Both the position numbers and the translations under genes were made by a program. The notes beneath the pieces were generated by a model. The model was not told the DNA's origin. It searched no databases and saw only the letters and a list, made by a program, of their open reading frames with translations. Shown here in pieces: positions 42,945 to 46,773 of a stretch of 46,773 nucleotides of DNA. The DNA is from Acidobacteriota bacterium (GTDB taxonomy: Bacteria > Acidobacteriota > Vicinamibacteria > Vicinamibacterales > UBA2999). Numbering within the stretch: position 1 is the stretch's first letter; each line of letters starts with the position of its first letter. The stretch spans positions 1 to 46,773 of the forward strand of contig JAEUQR010000069.1 of assembly GCA_016789705.1 (NCBI GenBank). The letters run 5' to 3'.

Positions 42945-43931
42945 GTGATCGAGGTGCAGCACCTCAGCAAACGCTACGGTCCGTTCACGGCCGTGGACGA
43001 CGTCAGCTTCAGCGTCGGCGCCGGTGAAATTCTGGGCTTTCTTGGTCCGAATGGTGCCGGCAAGACAACGACGATGCGCATCATCACCGGTTACATGCCG
43101 GCCTCCGAGGGCACGGTGACGGTGGCCGGTCACGACGTCTTCAGCGACGCCATCGAAGCGAAGAAGCGCACGGGCTACCTGCCCGAGACGCCGCCGCTCT
43201 ATCCGGACATGAGCGTGCGCGACTACGTCACGTTCGTCGCCCGCATCAAGGGCGTGCCGTCACGCGAGGTGCGTGGCCGCGTCGACGCCGTGATGAAGAA
43301 GACGCACATCGCCGACATGGCCTCGCGGCACTGCGGCAAGCTGTCGAAGGGCTACAAGCAGCGCGTCGGCCTGGCCCAGGCGCTCATCCACAACCCCGAC
43401 GTGCTGGTGCTCGACGAACCGACGGCCGGCCTCGACCCGAAGCAGATCATCGAGGCGCGGCAGCTCATCACGGAGCTCGGCGGCAACCACACGGTGGTCC
43501 TCAGCACGCACATCCTTCCCGAGGTCTCGCAGACCTGCAGCCGCGTCGTCATCATCGCCCGCGGCAAGGTGGTCGCCGTCGACACGCCCGACAACCTCAC
43601 GGCGCGCCTGCGCGGCAGCGAAACGATGTACCTGCAGGTGGCGGCGCCCGGCGCCGACGTGACGCCGGCGCTCTCGGCGATTGCCGGCATCACGCGCGTC
43701 AAGGCGGAGGCCGGCGCCAACGGCCTCGTCGCGATCGAAGTGGACTGCGAGCAGGGGCGCGACGTGCGCCGCGAGCTCGCCGCCACGGTCGTGAACCACG
43801 GCTGGGGGCTGCTCGAACTGCGGCCGATGCGCATGAGCCTCGAGGACATCTTCCTGAGCCTCACGACCGAAGACGCGGGCGCGCCGCCCGCCGACGCGGC
43901 TCCGGCCGCGACGGAGGCCGCCAATGCGTAA
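42945..43931 (+). CDS. ABC transporter ATP-binding protein (GldA-like)
   Basis: A 328-aa ATPase of the ABC-2/GldA type, energising the membrane partner encoded next. Walker A is GPNGAGKTTT (34-43), the signature LSKGYKQRVGLAQAL (about 133-147) and Walker B VLVLDEPTAGLDP, then the switch His in LSTHILPEV. A C-terminal regulatory region of about 100 residues ends in an Ala/Pro-rich tail. The GTG start has a strong Shine-Dalgarno. The stop overlaps the permease start by 8 bases. The four-gene order (ATPase, permease, GldG-like, DUF4340) is that of the gliding-type ABC systems, also found in non-gliding bacteria with no assigned cargo. Confidence 0.94.
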   Translation: MIEVQHLSKRYGPFTAVDDVSFSVGAGEILGFLGPNGAGKTTTMRIITGYMPASEGTVTVAGHDVFSDAIEAKKRTGYLPETPPLYPDMSVRDYVTFVARIKGVPSREVRGRVDAVMKKTHIADMASRHCGKLSKGYKQRVGLAQALIHNPDVLVLDEPTAGLDPKQIIEARQLITELGGNHTVVLSTHILPEVSQTCSRVVIIARGKVVAVDTPDNLTARLRGSETMYLQVAAPGADVTPALSAIAGITRVKAEAGANGLVAIEVDCEQGRDVRRELAATVVNHGWGLLELRPMRMSLEDIFLSLTTEDAGAPPADAAPAATEAANA

Positions 43932-44688
43932 CGTCATCACCATCGCCCGCAAGGAACTGCAGTCGTACTTCGCGTCGCCGATCGCCTACGTGGTCATCGG
44001 CTTCTTCGCGCTGCTGTTCGGCTACTTCTTCGCCTCGCTCGTCTACTGGTTCGAACAGCAGAGCCTGCAGATGACGCCGGGCTCCGGGCCGCCGCTCAAC
44101 ATCAACCAGGCGCTCATCGGGCCGGTCTTCATGAACGTCAGCGTGATCGTGCTCTTCGTCATGCCGATGATCACGATGCGCACGTACGCGGAAGAGAAGC
44201 GCTCCGGCACGATGGAGCTGCTGCTCACCTCCCCGCTCACCGACGTGCAGATCATCCTCGGGAAGTTCCTCGGCGCGCTCGGACTCTACGCGGTGATGCT
44301 GGCCGTCACCCTCATCCACGTCGGCGTGCTCTTCATCTACGGCAGCCCGGAGTGGAAACCGATTGCCACGGTCTACCTGGGCCTGCTGCTCATGGGCGCC
44401 TGCTTCATCTCGGCCGGGCTCTTCATCTCGAGCCTCACGAAGAACCAGATCGTGGCCGGCATGGTCACTTTCGCGGTGTTCCTGCTGCTCTGGGTCATCA
44501 ACTGGCTCGGGCAGTCGTTCGGCCCGACCGGCCAGGCGGTGATCTCGCACCTGTCGATCACCGAACATCTCGACGACTTCGCCCGCGGCATCATCGACAC
44601 GAAGCACGTGATCTACTACCTGAGCTTCATCGTGTTCGGGCTCTTCCTCACGGCCAGGTCCGTGGACAGCGAACGGTGGCGGGGCTAG
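43924..44688 (+). CDS. ABC-2 type permease (GldF-like)
   Basis: A 254-aa membrane protein with six hydrophobic segments. ITIARKELQSYFASPIAYVV at the N-terminus, MPMITMRTYAEEKRSGTMEL (about 79-98, the coupling-helix region) and LLTSPLTDVQIILGKFLGAL are typical of the GldF/ABC-2 permease group. It forms the channel with the preceding ATPase and, by family analogy, works with the GldG-like protein that begins 2 bases downstream. Confidence 0.93.
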   Translation: MRNVITIARKELQSYFASPIAYVVIGFFALLFGYFFASLVYWFEQQSLQMTPGSGPPLNINQALIGPVFMNVSVIVLFVMPMITMRTYAEEKRSGTMELLLTSPLTDVQIILGKFLGALGLYAVMLAVTLIHVGVLFIYGSPEWKPIATVYLGLLLMGACFISAGLFISSLTKNQIVAGMVTFAVFLLLWVINWLGQSFGPTGQAVISHLSITEHLDDFARGIIDTKHVIYYLSFIVFGLFLTARSVDSERWRG

Positions 44689-44690
44689 TC

Positions 44691-46271
44691 ATGGCGAAGA
44701 TTGCGGCAATCATCGGCTGGATCGGCACGGCCCTCGTGGTCGTGGCCCTCGGGCTGCGCTTCCTGAAGCCCGAGCTCGACGTCTATCGCACCTACACGGC
44801 CTGGGCCGGCCTCGTGTGCATCCTCGTCTACCTCATCGCCCAGTGGCGCGAGTCGGCCACCGGCGCGAGCGCCCGCACGACGAAAATGGGCACGATGTCG
44901 GCCGTCAGCGTGCTGGCGATGCTGGCCATCCTCGTGGCGGTCAACTACCTCGGCGTGCGCCAGAACAAGCGCTGGGACCTGACGGGCAACCAGATCTTCA
45001 GCCTGTCGGAGCAGACGCTGAAGGTGCTGCGCGGGCTGGATGCGCCCGCAAAGCTCACGGTGTACGACCTGGCCACGAACTTCGACCGGCTGAAGGCGCG
45101 CCTCGAGGAATACGCGTATCAGTCGAAGCAGCTCACAATCGAGTACGTGGACATCGACCGTGAACCGGCGCGCGTGCGCGCGGCCAACGTGACGGCACCC
45201 GGCACGCTCGTGCTCGAGTACAAGGGCCGCGTCGAGCGCATCACGATGGCCGAAGAGCAGGACATCGCGAACGCGTTCATCAAGGCGACGACGGGCCAGG
45301 AGAAGAAGGTCTACTTCGTCCAGGGACACGGCGAGAAGGATCCGGCGAGCGCCGACCGCACCGGCTACAGCGCCGTGGCCGAAGCGCTCAAGGGCGACAA
45401 CTACGGCTTCGAGAAGCTCGTGCTCGCCCAGACCTCGGCGGTGCCGGATGGCGCCACCGCCGTGGTCGTGGCCGGTCCGGTGACCGACTTCTTCCCCGGC
45501 GAAATCGACGCCCTGAAGAAGTATCTGGCGAAGGGCGGCACGCTCTTCGCGATGATCGATCCGGCCGAGAAGACCGGCGACGCCACGCTGCCGGTGTTCA
45601 CGGGGTTTCTGAAGGAATGGGGTATCGAAGTCGGAAACGACATCGTGGTCGACGCCTCGGGCGTCGGGCAGATGTTCGGCGCCGGCCCCACGGTGCCGGT
45701 CGCGGCCAGCTACCCCGCGCATCCCATCACCGACCGCTTCAACCTGATGACGGCCTATCCGCTGGCGCGCTCGCTGACGGTGGCGGCGGTCGAGGGCAAG
45801 ACCCCGCAGTCGATCATCGAGACGAGCGACCGCAGCTGGGCCGAGAAGGATCTCGATGGTCTCGCCGCCGGCACCGACGTGTCGCTCGACGCGACCAAGG
45901 GCGACCGCCAGGGCCCGATCTCGCTCGCCGTGGCGGTTTCGGCCGCCGCCACCGACGCGCCGCCCGCGCCGGCGCCGGCCGCCGGCGGTGACGCGCCGCC
46001 GCGCCCGGAGACCCGCATCGTCGTCGTCGGCGACTCCGACTTCGCGGCCAACGTCGGCCTGGGCGTGCAGGGCAACAAGGACCTGTTCCTCAACACGCTC
46101 GGCTGGCTCTCGCAGCAGGAAGGGCTCATCGCCGTGCGTCCGAAGGCGCCGGAAGACCGCCGCCTCACGATGACGGCCGACGAGGTGAGCCGGATCAACA
46201 TCCTGTCGATCTTCCTGATTCCGGCGGCGATCTTCGGTCTCGGGATCTACACCTGGTGGCGGAGGCGGTAA
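44691..46271 (+). CDS. GldG-family ABC transporter auxiliary protein
   Basis: A 526-aa protein with three or four membrane segments at the N- and C-termini (the first about 5-22 and 35-50, the last about 502-522) around a large periplasmic domain. NKRWDLTGNQIFSLSEQTLK (about 98-117) is the signature of the GldG/ABC_transp_aux family. TVYDLATNFDRLKARLEEY, VYFVQGHGEKDP and GGTLFAMIDPAEK are also family-typical. A short Pro/Ala-rich stretch (about 420-440) interrupts the periplasmic domain. It presumably assists the ABC-2 transporter; the cargo is unknown. Confidence 0.93.
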   Translation: MAKIAAIIGWIGTALVVVALGLRFLKPELDVYRTYTAWAGLVCILVYLIAQWRESATGASARTTKMGTMSAVSVLAMLAILVAVNYLGVRQNKRWDLTGNQIFSLSEQTLKVLRGLDAPAKLTVYDLATNFDRLKARLEEYAYQSKQLTIEYVDIDREPARVRAANVTAPGTLVLEYKGRVERITMAEEQDIANAFIKATTGQEKKVYFVQGHGEKDPASADRTGYSAVAEALKGDNYGFEKLVLAQTSAVPDGATAVVVAGPVTDFFPGEIDALKKYLAKGGTLFAMIDPAEKTGDATLPVFTGFLKEWGIEVGNDIVVDASGVGQMFGAGPTVPVAASYPAHPITDRFNLMTAYPLARSLTVAAVEGKTPQSIIETSDRSWAEKDLDGLAAGTDVSLDATKGDRQGPISLAVAVSAAATDAPPAPAPAAGGDAPPRPETRIVVVGDSDFAANVGLGVQGNKDLFLNTLGWLSQQEGLIAVRPKAPEDRRLTMTADEVSRINILSIFLIPAAIFGLGIYTWWRRR

Positions 46272-46274
46272 GCC

Positions 46275-46773
46275 ATGGGTCGAGGTTGGTCAACTCTGGC
46301 GCTCGTGGCCGTGGCCGCGGGCCTCGGCGCCTACATCTACTTCGTCGATGCCGAACGGTCGACGACCGAGGTGAAGGAGAAGGTGTTCTCGGTCGCCGCC
46401 GACGACATCGAGGAACTGCGCGTCACCGCCAAGGGCGAGACGTCGGTACTGAAGAAGACCGACGGCAAGTGGATGCTCGTGGAACCCGTGGCGACCGACG
46501 CCGATGACAGCGCGGTGACGGCCCTGCTCGGCGGGCTGACCTCGCTCGAGATCACACGCGAGGTCGATCCGAAGGCGGCGAATCTCGCCGATTTCGGGTT
46601 CACCACCGCCAAGGCCGATGTGACCTTCACCGCGAAAGGCGGGGCGACGGGTCGCGTCCGCCTCGGCGACCAGACGCCGGCCGGGGCCGATCTCTACGCC
46701 GTGAAGGGCGACGAGTCGCGCGTGTTCCTCGTGGCCACCTTCGTCGAAAGCAGCCTCGCGAAGTCGGCGTTCG
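46275..46773 (+). CDS. DUF4340 domain protein (3' partial)
   Basis: The first 166 residues of a DUF4340 protein, cut by the window edge. A single N-terminal membrane segment (STLALVAVAAGLGAYIYFV) anchors a periplasmic domain with KVFSVAADDIEELRV, TDGKWMLVEPV and the repeat-like RLGDQTPAGADLYAVKGDES that mark DUF4340. These proteins nearly always follow GldG-like genes and are thought to act with them; no biochemical role is established. The gene starts 3 bases after the GldG-like stop. Confidence 0.9.
   Translation, partial: MGRGWSTLALVAVAAGLGAYIYFVDAERSTTEVKEKVFSVAADDIEELRVTAKGETSVLKKTDGKWMLVEPVATDADDSAVTALLGGLTSLEITREVDPKAANLADFGFTTAKADVTFTAKGGATGRVRLGDQTPAGADLYAVKGDESRVFLVATFVESSLAKSAF

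Noticed and set aside
42945..46773. Evidence for gliding motility from the gld-like genes
   Set aside because: Only the ABC part is visible; this four-gene set also occurs in bacteria without gliding machinery, so motility cannot be claimed.

Overview
The window is GC-rich, densely coded DNA from a Gram-negative bacterium. It encodes a Pal lipoprotein, a TonB-dependent receptor and several lipoprotein or Tat-type export signals. The receptor with an N-terminal carboxypeptidase-regulatory-like domain, the many secreted amide and peptide hydrolases, the gliding-type ABC exporter and the REP-like intergenic repeats suggest Acidobacteriota, probably a Vicinamibacteria-like lineage. That assignment is inference from gene content, not a phylogeny. 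There are 42 protein-coding genes, two of them cut by the window edges. I see no rRNA, tRNA, CRISPR array, transposase, integrase or phage gene, and no intergenic stretch reaches 300 bases.

Region 1 (1-1747, plus strand) is the end of a proton-translocating NAD(P) transhydrogenase operon (pntAB fragment, pntB). Region 2 (1751-19132) is almost entirely minus strand. From right to left it carries a COG1237-type metallo-beta-lactamase-fold protein, a DUF1801 protein and a secreted seven-blade RCC1 propeller, a periplasmic asparaginase, a small membrane protein with an HExxH protein, and then a tight seven-gene run: esterase, group II amino acid decarboxylase, class III aminotransferase, aldehyde dehydrogenase, M28 peptidase, acetamidase/formamidase-family protein, and a membrane protein built from an internal duplication. 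An M19-type dipeptidase homologue, a DUF1697 protein and a PhzF isomerase follow. The DUF1028 gene (4420-5583) is the one plus-strand gene here. Overall the region looks specialised for exported amide/peptide hydrolysis and amino acid/amine catabolism.

Region 3 (19210-21870) has a class V aminotransferase, a dihaem cytochrome c and a small secreted protein. Region 4 (21916-32468) is the de novo UMP pathway in two divergent blocks: pyrR-pyrB-pyrC-pyrE on the minus strand and pyrK-pyrD-pyrF on the plus strand. A membrane alkaline-phosphatase-superfamily protein and a TonB-dependent receptor lie between them. Carbamoyl-phosphate synthase is not in the window.

Region 5 (32549-40213) holds pal with a 20-proline run, a GT-C type membrane glycosyltransferase coupled to larE, a LysW-like zinc-ribbon protein with a polyacidic tail divergent from a receiver-PilZ protein, and an ArsR/SmtB sensor coupled to a P1B-type Zn/Cd/Pb ATPase. 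Region 6 (40301-46773) has a penicillin-acylase-family hydrolase and a divergent gliding-type ABC operon (ATPase, permease, GldG-like protein, DUF4340 protein) that runs off the window.

I found no convincing new multi-gene system. The most useful unexplained signals are these: a recurrent promoter layout in which a -10 hexamer ends exactly 6 nt before the start codon (four genes), pointing to leaderless mRNAs; enzyme homologues with changed catalytic or metal-ligand positions (the M19 protein, the asparaginase, the AlkP-superfamily protein, the receiver domain); the polyacidic LysW-like protein; and the repeat-bearing leader of pyrR.
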